DNA of 64,000 nt from Margaritifera margaritifera (GCA_029931535.1 JAQPZY010000640.1:186001-250000), one strand, 5' to 3'; counted from the first letter of the stretch, positions 23,401 through 34,590 are shown. Notes: generated by a model not told the origin, from the sequence alone. Numbers and translations are program-made.

Positions 23401-26400
23401 TTCAACATAATCTAGGAGTATTACATGGTTGTGTGGATCATTCAACTGTATGGCTCATAAGTACAAGAAAACGAAAATTAAGATTAATCAGTTAATTATT
23501 GTTTGTTCTCCTATGTGAAATGGACATATTAACATCCTGCTCAAACTTATAGGATTTGTCCTCACTTTTCTGGGAAAATGAGGGATCAATTAGAACAGTA
23601 TTTTGTGCGTTGAGCAATACTTTAGGGTATGAAATATTTTCATATTCACACGCAGGCTCATGCGTGGGACAATGCAACACCCATAGAGGAGACCATGAGG
23701 ACATTTGATGATCTTGTACGCTGTGGGAAAATCCGTTACTATGGTTTCAGTAATGTTTGTGGATGGCAGTTGCAGAAAATTGTGGATTTTGCAAAATACA
23801 ACAGAATCAATCAACCGATTAGCTTACAGGTATATCGTCAATTACCAATACTTCAGGTTTGAAGACTTATAAGTATTACATGTGTGTTGGGCTTGAATTC
23901 AATCGTCATAATCCCCACGCCTTTCCGCGAAAGTTGATATAATTTAAGTTTTTGCTGAGTTATTTGTTTTGAACACATGCTTTGCACAAAACTATGTTAT
24001 CTTCACTGCGTGAAAAACATTTTTAATCAGGTCCTTTACACTGTTTATGGTAGAGAATTGAAATTTTATGATGTATTTGGGACTCGGTTGGAGGACAGAC
24101 ACGAGCTTAAAGTCAATAATGCCGTTTGTGTCCATACATTTAGTTCCCATTGCAATTTTTTTAATTATAGTCGTGTCACAACACCGGTAACTTTGTTTTA
24201 AAGCCTCAAGTGTTATGAAGCGTCTGCAAGAAAAATGTTTAATTAGTTACAATACTTTCCACCATGACAATTCCCCAATCGCACTGTTGATTATCTATTA
24301 CAATGTATATATTTTATATACCAAATAATTACTAAAGGACGATTCTGAACAATAAAAAGTCCCTCATTCAAGCAGCACAAAAATTCCGATAGTTGTGTAC
24401 AAACGACACCACAAAAGCTCGAGACCAATCATACCTACTAAACTTTAGATCCTGACTATCATACATACTATAGGAAGATTTTGAACAAGAAAAGGTCCCG
24501 CACTCAAGCAGCACAACAATTCTGATGTTTGAGTACAAATGACATCACAATATCACCTGACGTGAAACCACATGAAACCAGCATTATCATACAAGATTTT
24601 GTTTAATAACACCGGAAATTTCTTTCTTTGAAACCTTGAAGAGAGTAAGGAGCTTTTTGCAAGATAACAGCGATTAAGTTACATATATTTTCACGGAAAC
24701 AATTCTCTATTTGTAACCCTAATAACATCTTATGTATTGTTTCACAACATAAAAGCGGCTGTAATTGTAATTCAATATCAATGTAAAGTTAAATATTGTC
24801 TTTGTTGCAGCAACAGTACAGTCTTCTGTGCAGGCAATCAGAATGGGAGGAATTCATGGTATGCAAGAATGAAGGACTTGGGGTCTTACCCTGGGGTGCC
24901 CTTAAGAGGTAAGAGTTGCAACATATTCTTACTTTGAAAAGCGTATACTTTTAGTTATCACCCAACGCACATAATTTTGCATTACCGGCGAAATAGTTTT
25001 TGATCACATAAACGAACAATATATGATAAATATTTTTGATTGTTAAGGCACAAAGACAGATGGAGACTAAAAACTAAGACAGAATGTCTGAAAAGTGAAA
25101 TTTAATAAGATAAACACAAATATTAAGACAATATATTACAAATCGTTGAGAAAAAAGATGTCCATTCATGATTGATGCGTTAGTAAAGCCCTTTAAGAAA
25201 ATAAAATGCGATAGGTTAAGTACAATATACACTCAAAAAGCCCTCATTTTGCCATAAGATCTAGTTGTTATCTAGTAGGCGTTGCAATATCAATACTTTA
25301 TATTGTGTCTTTATTTTTATTGCAGCGGGTTTTTATCGGGAAAGTTCAAACGTGGGGAGAAACCGAACAAAACGCAGAGCCGAGTTGGGTTCTACAATGT
25401 TGATGAGAAAGTTGCCAAAGCAGTTGGCCTCGCAGTTGTTTGGAATGACTACGTTGAAAACGATGCCTACTGGAATCTTATCGACAAGATGGGGAAAATT
25501 GCTGCCACACATGGTAATTATCCATACTGATCCTTTCACTACATCCACTTAACAAGCACAAATGTACATACATACACGATATACTATTATCCCTGACCAA
25601 CACGATCTTTATGATCTAGTCAGCTTGGCAAAGATTGTTATGATATATATCGAGTACCAGTCAGTATACCGGACTCCACTCAGGACCGAATATTATTTTG
25701 TCTCGAATTTTTCTTATTTTAATATCGTCATTTCTTTCCCAGTAAACCGAAACCCCTCAGCTCCGAATACCGAAACAAATTTTGAATGCAAGTTTCAATT
25801 TTACGCTTAAAAAACTCCCTAAAAAACCGAAAATCAATTTAAACGTGGAAATATAGTTTAGCTGCTAAATTTCTGACACACGCTGTAACAGATTAATTAC
25901 GGTTAGCAAGTACTGCAGTGGGCTGATCTGTGAGACAAAGGTCCGGAAAATGTCGAAAAGGCACACAAAGTTAAAACAATACTTGACACGCGAAGTGACT
26001 CAGATTAGGGCTGACAATAGGCTAATCTGAAATCTTTGCACCATACAAAAGAGCCAGCGTTCAAGGCAAATTATTAATAAATAAATGCTTGTAGGTAAGC
26101 CATTTATGAAAGACTATGTTCATCTGCTTATTATCTAATTGTGATTGCTGATATTCATTTGTCTACATGATCACTAGAACATTGTTTGCTTTTTTATTTA
26201 ATTAAATATCAGCGCTTTATTAACCAGGCATATGGACTCGTTTTTGATGTTTGCCGGCGGAGACTAACACAACAGTATTCTAAAAGTCAGATTCACTCAA
26301 TGACATACCCTGACGTTTTAGATCTTATACAGCGATTAAAAAACTTCGCGGTAGCTCAGGATGAGCGTTATTTGGCTACTGCACAAGAAATGAAGTCATT

Positions 26401-26759
26401 AACACATGCCACATTAATTAAAGAAAGATGTAGGAAAAAACAGACAACGCTTTACGCCTTCTTCAAGCCAGGTTCTTGAACTTTGAACATTGTTAATTAT
26501 ACTGAGTATTTAAACATTATGGAGCAGCATTCATAATTCTAATTAGCTTAGAGGAAAGTTATAAAATTGTATCATTCCTCAGATGTTTCTTGTAACGAGG
26601 ACTGTATTTCTATGTGGAACAACTGTATGTATTTATGTGAAGGACGTAATTTTCGGAAGGAACTAATTCTTCATCAAATACATGTATGTAAAAAAAGCAG
26701 CTTTCTTAATTGTGTGCACACGTACACACACATACACTGATGCTGTCATAATTACATTC

Positions 26760-26836
<77 letters not shown>

Positions 26837-26956
26837 ACGTAAGCCCTTACAAAAAAGACTTTATTTATTCCTGCAAAAACCACAGCAAACAGAAAACTTC
26901 TCAAAACTAAAAATTATTTTGGGTCCCAAGGGTTTTTGGTCTTGAGTTGTTTTACC

Positions 26957-27021
<65 letters not shown>

Positions 27022-29656
27022 TATATAGATATATAGATATGTGTGTGTGTGTGTGTTGTATGATAACATTGCCCTACATTTTCATTCCATTTTAGGTATT
27101 ATCCGACGTGAATTGCTCGTTATTAATTGTATTTTATTTATCATGTCCGTCATAATTTTGCCTGATTGGATGAGCTTATTTCTACAACAGAGGCTTAGTG
27201 AAAAGACCTAAATCAAACTTGGAATGTAAATTGATATATTTGGATGTCTGACAATTTCGAACATGAGTGACCTATGCACATTTGAATCACAAAATATAAT
27301 TTAAGATTGTTGAATCTCGATATATTTGGGTCTTTAAGATTTCAGCTGTGTTGAAGACGAAAATCATTGGATATCTTTTTACATGAGCGCTATGCGATTA
27401 AGTGACCGTGTTTTCCATCTTTGTTTCTGTATCTCAGAACATATTACAATTCAAATGGATACGATAAATTATTGCATAATACATTGCGCATTTGATCATG
27501 GGTTAAATCTGAACTATATCAATCATGCTATATATGATCTGAATGACTAAGTGTGTTACCAGTCTAAATACTACAACTTTTAACTGAATTTGGAAAAATA
27601 AAATATTGGCATCAAAGCCTAGATCAACTTGGCATTGAATAAGTTGGGTATTCAATCACAGTTACCTTTTTCTCATCGACGCAGAGTAGTTTGCAGATAT
27701 TGTAATGAGTTATATGCATAGTGTTTCTTACCACAATTATTCTCCGGTGGATAGTTTAAGTTTCATCAATTGCTTTATTGTCCATATGGTGACATGGTTT
27801 GTATCTGGCTAGTATATATTACTGTCCATATGGTGATATGTTTTGTATCTGGCTAGTATCTATTACTGTCCATATGGTGACATGGTTTGTATCTGGCTTG
27901 TCTATATTACTGTCCATATGGTGACATAGTTTTTATCTGGCCAGTATATATTCCTGTCCATATGGTAACATGGTTTGTGTCTGACCAGTACATATGTCTC
28001 TGAAATGCCGTTTTATATGCGGATTTGGGCTCTGTTTTATTCCTGAAGTAAAGTGGAGAATATTCTTTTGTCGTCTCAAACGTAAAGTAGATTTGAAAAA
28101 CAAAAAAGAATTGGGATTTAATATTATACTTTTAAAAATAAATTGGTTTATTATGATTGTGTGGCTGCAACACTTAGCTGATGACTAAAAACTGATTGCT
28201 ATGTTGCATTAGTGAAAAAAGAAACGGTTCTTTTTGGATCTAGAAAATATTTTGTACATGATATATCTTAGTTTTAGTCCTATATATACTACAATTAAAG
28301 GATATTGTAATGCGGTCGCTGATATCATTCAAGCTTTCCATCCCCTAAAATAGTACACTTGACTAGATCATATTATTGCACTGTTCTCAGGTAAATCTAT
28401 ACCCCAAGTGGCGATCAGGTGGCTGCTTCAGCAAGATGTTGTTGCCTCGGTAATCATAGGTGCCACCTCAGTTAAACAACTGGAGGACAATATGGGGGCA
28501 TCGGCCGGCTGGGAACTCACCAAAGAGGAGGTAATACGATTTTTCATATATCAGTGAGGATGTAACTCTTATTAAGGTAGAATTTTTATTTCTTTTAATC
28601 ACTGTAGTTTTTTCTTTCATCTAAAGCACATTAATATAATTAAGCTTTTTCTTTTCTCCAACTTTGATGATCATCTTTGCCGAAATCCTTCTTGCAGAAC
28701 ATATATCCTACTCTTTGGGAATTATATCTTATTTACTCTCTATATTTAACTTATCTATCCAACCTGGGCTATAATACTTGTATCATGGATGAAATGTATT
28801 TGTAATTGAATAGAGAATTGAGTTCAGATCAGTATGATATGATCATGCGTATGCATCGTCTAAATCTTGTCAAGACTTTTTGCTTAAGATTTGAATTATG
28901 CGTGGATTGTGGTCATAGATATAATTTTCTAAAACCTACCAAACGTTTTCAGCAATTATTTGTTTTACCATAAAGGAGCATATTTTATCAACATTGAGTA
29001 GAATAAGTAATAGTAGTTGATGTATGGAAAATATGAAATCTCTTAAACAAACTATAGGTACTAAATATGTCACTCAGATGTTAAATGTACATAGTTTGAA
29101 ATGTTAAAGAAATCATGCAATTTCCCTTTGCTTTTGCAACGTTTACAAAGTCGAGATTAAACTTTGAGTTGTTAGCTAAACTCCTTTTCATATAAAATTA
29201 TGAAACCATTTAAGTTACCCTTATGTGGTATCACATCTATGTCTGAACCACACAAACCCTAAAACTATTACATTGTTTTGAATATTCCTTTTACTTGTTG
29301 ACATGACCTATACAGTCTTTGAAATCGGCTTATCTGTAATGCCGTTAAAGATATATATTGAAGCGAAATGTTTGTTTTACTTTTTCATTTATAATACAGA
29401 ATGTGAGAAACTGAAATGTAATTTCGTAATTATCCAACTTAGAAGAATATGTAATATATTACCAATTTATATCTGTCTGCCAAATATGTTAGGTTATAAA
29501 ATGTGTAGATAATGTTCTTCTTTCGGTATTATATATTTGCAGATGGTAGCCCTAGATGCAGCAAGTCCCAGAATGTCATACTATCCATATGATTTTCTGT
29601 GGAGATTGAATGGTCCAGATAGATACAACGAATTCAACCGATCCATCAAGATGTAG
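12970..29656 (+). CDS. Aldo-keto reductase, YajO-like, copy A (8 exons, 374 aa)
   Basis: Exons: 12970–13080, 20615–20760, 22063–22216, 23656–23829, 24811–24908, 25326–25513, 28391–28530 and 29543–29656. All phases join cleanly to 1125 bp with one stop. The product is a soluble NAD(P)H-dependent TIM-barrel oxidoreductase, closest in feel to proteins labelled YajO-like in invertebrates; the substrate is unknown. The AKR tetrad is present as Asp66 and Tyr71 (FLDTANIY), Lys97 (LATK) and His139 (QAH). The N-terminal strand [11 protein letters not shown] and the C-terminal cofactor-binding loop [13 protein letters not shown] (exon 7) are also intact. Length suits the family. The start at 12970 is chosen because it is the ATG of the conserved N-terminus; an upstream in-frame ATG at 12931 would add 13 residues. 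Intron 3 has a GC donor. No promoter motif could be fixed. Confidence 0.92.
13251..13317 (-). other. tRNA-like / SINE head remnant
   Basis: Read on the - strand it has an A-box-like TAGCGTAGTGGTAAG and a B-box-like GGTTCAAATTT about 35 bp apart. The stems do not fold into a convincing tRNA. The same piece is at 50529–50594 in copy B, so it predates the duplication. Confidence 0.5.
14043..14107. repeat. (CT)n microsatellite
   Basis: Long CT tract; the equivalent place in copy B (about 51320–51375) is short and interrupted. Confidence 0.95.
14395..15030. repeat. Tandem repeat of about 140 bp with ATGGCCGCC palindromes
   Basis: Four to five degenerate units, marked by TTTTCACTAAAAGACTTCT near 14573, 14710, 14854 and 15000. 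Units also carry a GC-rich inverted motif (AATATGGCCGCCA facing GCGGCCATCTT at 14495–14520, with weaker versions near 14775 and 14920). Not present in copy B. Confidence 0.85.
15031..15088. repeat. (TA)n microsatellite
   Basis: TA tract closing the 140-bp repeat array. Confidence 0.95.
15464..15502. repeat. (TA)n tract at large A/B indel
   Basis: In copy B the matching tract (52373–52427) is followed directly by the sequence found at 20103 in copy A, so this tract marks one breakpoint of a 4.6-kb difference. Confidence 0.9.
16031..17115. repeat. 40-bp minisatellite, about 27 units
   Basis: Unit TATCAATATCACGGTATGTA plus GACACTGTCCTGGGTAAAAT (40 bp), repeated with point changes. A one-base loss near 16704 shifts phase relative to the earlier units. 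Some units have GGGGCTGTCCTCGG variants. Open frames through it (15946–16212, 16966–17187) are repeat translations. Absent from copy B. Confidence 0.95.
17524..17579. repeat. (TA)n microsatellite
   Basis: TA tract in intron 1. Confidence 0.95.
19500..19728 (-). mobile_element. tRNA-derived SINE
   Basis: On the - strand the head reads TCCGCTATGGCTCAGCGG (A box) and GGATTGGAATCC (B box, + strand 19668–19679), spaced as in a tRNA. It is followed by a body containing GCAAGGCACTTTACTCC. That body motif recalls the conserved central domain of invertebrate SINEs, including cephalopod families; I cannot confirm the family. The 3' end is not well defined. It lies inside the segment missing from copy B. 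Confidence 0.7.
20395..20444. repeat. (TA)n microsatellite
   Basis: TA tract shortly before exon 2; its counterpart in copy B is 52818–52863. Confidence 0.95.
20615..20760 (+). CDS. AKR copy A exon 2
   Basis: Acceptor TTTGTTTCAG; encodes residues 38–86 with catalytic Asp66 and Tyr71; donor GTACGT, phase 2. Confidence 0.92.
22063..22216 (+). CDS. AKR copy A exon 3
   Basis: Acceptor AATATTTAG; carries catalytic Lys97 (LATK). Ends CTGCAG followed by a GC donor (GCAAGT); the nearby GT would break the frame. Confidence 0.9.
22217..23655 (+). other. AKR copy A intron 3, GC–AG type
   Basis: Starts GCAAGT after CAG and ends CACACGCAG. Copy B intron 3 (54662–55389) has the same GC donor and is about half as long, lacking roughly 22855–23478. 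Confidence 0.85.
23656..23829 (+). CDS. AKR copy A exon 4
   Basis: Acceptor CACACGCAG; begins [13 protein letters not shown] with catalytic His139; donor GTATAT, phase 0. Encodes exactly 58 residues. Confidence 0.92.
24335..24590. repeat. Direct repeat pair in intron 4
   Basis: Two related units of about 110–130 bp share AGGAAGATTTTGAACAAG-like and TCAAGCAGCACAA blocks. The pair also occurs in copy B (56085–56350), and a further degenerate copy is near 63000. Probably a short non-autonomous element or old tandem duplication. Confidence 0.65.
24811..24908 (+). CDS. AKR copy A exon 5
   Basis: Acceptor TTTGTTGCAG; encodes [15 protein letters not shown] through LPWGALK; donor GTAAGA, phase 2. 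Confidence 0.92.
25326..25513 (+). CDS. AKR copy A exon 6
   Basis: Acceptor TTTTATTGCAG; encodes [16 protein letters not shown] through KIAATH; donor GTAATT, phase 1. Confidence 0.92.
26210..26479 (+). pseudogene. Possible pogo/Tigger-type transposase C-terminal remnant
   Basis: An open frame in intron 6 ends with [27 protein letters not shown]. The QTTLYAFF stretch fits the PCNA-interacting (PIP) box consensus Q-x-x-L-x-x-F-F. Pogo-family transposases are known to end in such a box, so this is plausibly the tail of one; no DDE catalytic part is present. Copy B (58113–58379) has the same region with frame breaks but keeps [10 protein letters not shown]. It could instead be the end of another PIP-box protein. 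Confidence 0.45.
26756..27060. repeat. (CT)n, (TA)n, (GATATA)n and (GT)n cluster in intron 6
   Basis: CT tract 26756–26833; TA tract 26957–27019; GATATA-type units to about 27040; then GT. The whole block of about 0.5 kb is missing in copy B (junction near 58480). Confidence 0.9.
27778..27997. repeat. 44–45-bp minisatellite, 5 units (copy A)
   Basis: Units begin CTGTCCATATGGTGACATGG and continue TTTGTATCTGGCTAGTATAT. Shared with copy B at 59287–59507. Confidence 0.95.
28391..28530 (+). CDS. AKR copy A exon 7
   Basis: Acceptor TGTTCTCAG; encodes [15 protein letters not shown] and the cofactor loop [13 protein letters not shown]; donor GTAATA, phase 0. Confidence 0.92.
29543..29656 (+). CDS. 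AKR copy A exon 8 (terminal)
   Basis: Acceptor TATTTGCAG; encodes the last 37 residues ([18 protein letters not shown]…RSIKM), then TAG at 29654–29656. Confidence 0.92.
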   Translation: MVALDAASPRMSYYPYDFLWRLNGPDRYNEFNRSIKM

Positions 29657-30285
29657 TCAGGTTCACCATAGTAATATGTATACATCTGTGTTTCCATTTT
29701 TATTGGAACTGTTGTTACTTACAATCAACTGAATGCTATTTTATTCCTACAGAGTGCTTGTGTTGTTTTAACTTAGAAGTGACTTGCACGCACTTTTTTT
29801 TGAAACAGTTGTGACTTTGCGATTCAGTGCATCCATACATCCCTTTGTGTGTTTTATCAAAACTCCACCTATGCCTTCAACATGGAGAATTAGGTGATTA
29901 GTTTATATAATTAGAAGTAGTTTGCGAGAACATTGTTTTCTTTTAGTATGTAGAGACAGTAATTGATGGTGATAATTGAATCGGGGATTTATAACTGAGA
30001 AAAATATGGAAACACACTGCTTAGCATATATTTTGTTTTGCATAGGTTGTGACATTTTTTGCTTTACATTTTGGATATGAAACGAATTAGATTGCCTAGG
30101 AGGAGTTTAAGGATGGTTAGTGAAATAAGAAAAGGAATTAGAGAATTTGAAGAAAATAAAAAAAATCATGAATTGTAAACCACAGGCGATTATCATTCAT
30201 GATCAGTGTAATGTTCTCTTTTATTAATAGCATTACAGACAAAATAATTATTTCTTTACATATTTGTTTGTATGCAGAATACTGT

Positions 30286-30291
30286 AATAAA
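30286..30291 (+). promoter_or_regulatory. Candidate polyadenylation signal, AKR copy A
   Basis: AATAAA about 630 bp after the stop, within sequence conserved in copy B (61807). Use is not shown by sequence alone. Confidence 0.35.
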
Positions 30292-31689
30292 GTTAGAGAA
30301 AACACATATTCTTGTAATAATTGAACGGTGAGAGCGACAAAACTCCTGTTCGGCGATAATTGGAATCATTAAAACTCTTCGTAACAAATTGACTGCACAA
30401 GAATAGAACCTAACTTGTTCGATTCACTTCTTTCTTTATTCTTACAGATCACCCTTAACCGCCATAGCCTTGATAAAAGGAGTTATCTGATACCATACCT
30501 TCCATTGCCTCAATTGTCATTCATGGATAGCGTATAAAGCGTATGTCAGTTCGCATATAGAAGGTCTTCTCGCCTTGTTCTCATTATCATTATAGGGCCT
30601 TCACTATTCTGATAATAATATTTGCTACAGCCCGTGAAAGAAAATATCATGTATTTTTCCGATTTCCTCTTACTTCTGAGATTTAAATATACCATTGGTG
30701 CTAATATATCCTATCACACTGATACCTAGAGCATTTCCTGTTTATCCTAGGTATTCCCATCACCACTAATACTTCCCCAAATTTGTGCAGCTTTGGAATA
30801 ATGACCAGTGTTTGCAGGACTAGGTATCAAATGCAATTCAGCAGGTAAAATGTTGGAAATAACTTTCAACAATAATTACTCTGGTGATACAATAATTGCC
30901 TTTATTGGGTTGATATAGAGCTATGGCAATTCCATACACAATGATTATCAAAGATACTGAATATCCGCCTGTGTCACAAGAAAACTAGATATATAGATAG
31001 AGATATAAATAGACGTTCCTGTATGTATGTAACTACCTAACGATCTTACCAGCGGTTTATAGGACTGTACCTCTTCCAACAAGAAAATAAACAGGTAATA
31101 GAGCTGTAAAGAGAACCTTTGGCGCAAAAGCCGTGAGTGACTGAAGCGTGCGTCCAGATATGAATAATTTACAGTTTGCAGTGTGCAAACTATGTGCTAT
31201 TGTTATCGTTATTGTTATACTATGAAGCACCAGCACATCAATAATGCACGAAACACCTATAAATATGAGATTTAAACAAGATGCTTCGTGATAAATATCC
31301 AAGTCCCGAGGTTAAAGTTGCTTTCTACTTTTGTGCGTCAAAATTTGACTGTGATATGGGTCCCGTTTGACTAAGAAAGCTGATGTCGTCTGACGACTTC
31401 CATTGCCGCTCCAACAATTCTAAAGGACTTCATGGATTTAAACCTTGTCTGATGTAGGTATATCTAGATCAAGTTATATTTTCTCATTTTAGGTTGAACG
31501 TTAACTCATGCATGCCCTTTGATTGAAACAGAAGTTTACCCTAGCATTGTGCAAGTTTTTCTCTTCTTGTCTTGTTAATCCGACTCTCAAGATGTTCATG
31601 AAGCAATAAATTCGTCATTACGTTCGTAATAAAATAAATGCAATGCACCTCATTAAAGTATACCACGTATATTGTATTTCTTATTTTGG

Positions 31690-31870
31690 CAAATAATAAA
31701 TGGACAAAACGTTCCTCTTTTGAAAACAGAACCATTGCGACCCAAAATCTTCGATAAGCGTATATTTAGAACCAAAAACCTATGGGAATGGAAATCGTGC
31801 AGGAGAAGCAGTAATGAGTTATCTCAGATGAGATGAGAGACGATGCATATTGATATATAGACAGAAAGAT
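31690..31870. repeat. Dispersed repeat, copy 1
   Basis: Sequence from ACAAAACGTTCC to the GATA-rich end recurs at 34835–35020 and 63750–63930. The 63.8-kb copy is part of the duplication; the 34.8-kb copy is separate and more diverged. Confidence 0.75.
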
Positions 31871-31985
31871 GGATATATAGATAGATGTGACTGAATCGAT
31901 CTGTCTCAATGATCTCACACAATGCTAAGTTTAGAAAAAATATAAACGTTTGAGGAATAAATAATAACTTTAAACATACACAAGA

Positions 31986-32237
31986 CTACGATCGAGGTCT
32001 CACCGTCTGTGGAATCTTAAAATTAATTTCAGGGTCTAAACAATTAATCCAAAACTTTTGGGTTTTTCGTCTGTCCGCTTTGTGCCAGGAGATGTTGTAC
32101 TCAATGTCAAGCACTCTCAAGTGATCTTTACTACAGTTTGTACTGTTAGGTTCCCCAACATATTGCTTTTTACAGTTTAAACAATACACAATGATTTGCA
32201 TATCACATGACATATGTGGTTTAATTTTTTTTTTCAC
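31986..32237 (-). pseudogene. Penelope GIY-YIG endonuclease domain (element 1)
   Basis: On - the frame reads IIVYCLNCKKQYVGEPNST, then KFWINCLDPEINFKIPQTV and a stop. CKKQYVGE corresponds to the conserved YVG part of the domain. About 50 residues of the domain centre are missing between these blocks. Confidence 0.8.
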
Positions 32238-32859
32238 TTGCTTTCAAGATTCTTCGTATGTCTCAATTAATTATAAAAACAAACAGCTTACAATCATTTA
32301 CTTCACACTTAAAAACGGCCATATTTGTTGATATCCGGTAGTTGGATCCGACTAAAAAGTCTCTTATGTTCTTGTTGCTTTTGTAAGCTGTAACCAAAGT
32401 GCATGTTATAAACGTTTCAGGAAATGTTTGCTGCAATTCCCTAAAATTTTATCTAGCATACTTTAATGCTGAAGTTGAATGTCTATTAAAATTAGCAATG
32501 AACATAATTATTTATAGTGCTTTGTTACGCATAGTTATTCTTCTTAATACCTCAGATATCATTTTCGTAAGTTCCCTGATTTTGTAACCTCTTTATCTTA
32601 GTCCTGCAAAAAGCAGTGAGTCATGAAAGTTTGGTTCATTGTTGCAAATCCGGCGGAACCTCAATGCTCTTGAACGTATGCCGTGGATGAAAGCTCTCTT
32701 TTATGTAGCAATTGACGAGTGTCAGTTTCCTTGAAATATACCATAGTATTCAGATTATCTGTCTTTGTAAAGTTATTTCTCTTGTATGTTGTTATAGTTA
32801 TGATGTCTACACTTTCTTTCCTAATGTTAGATGTAATTTTATTTGATGAACGGTCCTTA

Positions 32860-33060
32860 GTGAACCAGTTAGAAATCTATTTTAAATCTTCTTCGAAAAG
32901 GGTCCAAATGAAACAAAAATCATGAATAAACCTGTCGTAGAAAAATGGTAGCTTTTGGGGCTTAGCAAAGATTTCTTTTTCGCATTCAGTTAAACAAATA
33001 TTTGCATAAGATGGTGCAAACTTCTTTCCCATAGCTGTACCTTTCTTGGAGATTTTTTAT
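32860..33060 (-). pseudogene. Penelope RT palm, catalytic Asp replaced (element 1)
   Basis: The - frame reads GTAMGKKFAPSYANI, then FFYDRFIHDFCFIW. This is the RT motif B and C region. At 32916–32930 the motif is FIHDF where an Ile-Asp-Asp core is expected, so one catalytic Asp is His. Stops follow at 32880. Confidence 0.8.
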
Positions 33061-33511
33061 CATTAACAATAAAATCGTTTTTTCAAGACAGATTTTTAGT
33101 TAAAGTTCATCATTCAGTCGATTTTTATCCGGATTGTCAAGCATCACCTTTCTACAAACAGACAAACGATTATCATGGTCGATGGTAGTATAAAATCTAT
33201 CAATATATAATATAGCCAGAATACAGTTTTTAGGAGGTTTAATTTTACTGATTTTGTTTTAGCCGCAGTCTCGTGAAACCAGTGTATGTTGTCAGTCCCT
33301 GTACGGAACTTGGAGTATTCTAGTGTAGGGATAAAATCTCATATTTTGGAGATAAAATATCTTAGCATGTCCAAGTTCCTGCGTTCAGCAAAGAAAAGTT
33401 TCGGAGAGTAATTTACCAGCTGAAAGAAGATTTTTGTATTCGGAAACGTTTTTTGGGAAAAGAAGCCCTACGTTTCCGACGTTCCGCAGGAATAGTAAGA
33501 GCACCACTCTT

Positions 33512-34590
33512 TTACCTATATTTGATTCCAATGTCTACAATTACTTTATTGACGTTTGTTTGCGGCTCAGAGGTCTTAGACAATTTTGTCAAGTGTTGTA
33601 TACTGGCACCAGGAGAAGATTCTATCTCGGCGTTCCCGAGGTAGAATTTGTCTTGTCGAATACGTTTCAAATTTGAAGAGTCAATTACTACCACCTCTTT
33701 TCAATATTTAGGTAGGTACCAGTCATAGTATTTCCATTGCGTTGTCGTGTGCGTCTTCAATGTCGTGTTGATGAATGCTCGAATTATAATGGTTGGAGCG
33801 GTTAGTACAGTGAAATGTTGGACGTTTGTCGAAGTGAATGCTAGAGTGCGTACACAATCTGCATAGGATTTGTCTGAAGTTGGGGGAGTTAGAAGTACTA
33901 GGTTTCGGTGTTGACAGTAGAACGGAGTTAACAACAACAAGCGGATCAGCTTTCGGAGATGAGGTGCTCCTCCTTGTTCATCTGTCTGAGTCGTTAGAAA
34001 ACGACATGCCAGTAACAGGCTGTGATATGTAAAGTGCAGGAGAGTCGTTAGAGAAAATTGGGGAAAACCTATTGGCAAGTGTAATTGGTCCGGGAAGGGA
34101 GTGGCTAAAGCATTTGCTCAAACGTCTTTGTCGCGGATGTCTGCCATCCAGTTGGAAGAGGAGAGAATGTTGCGTCACTTACAGGATACAGATCTTTGCG
34201 TGGAGTTTTTGTAACGACGGTCCGCGCTTCCAAAAACGTGTTTGCCGAAATGTGTTTGTACTGTTTTCTGGAAAACTGTTCTCCCTAATCTAAAATTGGC
34301 CCTAAAATACTAATTTCACCCAAAGTCTCATATATCAAATTTTCTGAGTTCTGAAAATATGGAGGCATTGGTCTTACACGCCCGAATTAACTCACGCAGG
34401 TGACGCTTATTTGGTCTGGTTTTTGGCCCCACTCCGTCCTCGAAGTTTCTTAAATGGTAAATGGCCTGAATGAGAGTGAAGAAAGCCCTATCTAAGCTGT
34501 CAAAGTATGTTCTAATGAAGTCTGCTGTCTCTTGCGGATTAGTAATATTACAGACGAGATGAAGATAATTTAGAAGAACATTTTGTGAGT
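33512..34590 (-). pseudogene. Probable N-terminal part of Penelope element 1
   Basis: The - strand is open over 34327–34585 (ETADFIRTYFDSLDRAFF…RPNKRHLRELIRACK) and over 33701–34078, then 33512–33694. These are consistent with the 5' end of the same element but no domain is recognised. The 34.3–34.6 kb block looks coding because of its helical, mixed-charge composition over more than 80 codons. Confidence 0.45.

Larger units (their letters stand above)
11350..31960 (+). repeat. Segmental duplication, copy A (about 20.6 kb)
   Basis: From the border (TA)n onward this block matches 49137–64000 in the same orientation. The match includes upstream sequence, all eight AKR exons, most intron sequence and the downstream flank. 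Similarity is high over exons and much of introns 2–7. Copy A is longer mainly because of a block of about 4.6 kb in intron 1 (15502–20102), an insert of about 0.5 kb upstream (12062–12567), an insert of about 0.5 kb in intron 6 and an extra 0.6 kb in intron 3. The end near 31960 is where copy B leaves the window, so the true right border is not seen. Confidence 0.9.

Noticed and set aside
27778..28188. ORF 27994–28188 and its copy B partner 59353–59613 as small genes
   Set aside because: They start in the 44-bp minisatellite and run into intron sequence; copies disagree in frame.
12970..29656. Bacterial contamination or recent bacterial gene transfer for the YajO-like gene
   Set aside because: Seven spliceosomal introns with consistent phases, repeated in a second copy, show a long-resident animal gene.
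31057..31302. Minus-strand ORF downstream of AKR copy A
   Set aside because: Not kept in copy B, where the homologous region carries indels; no family resemblance.
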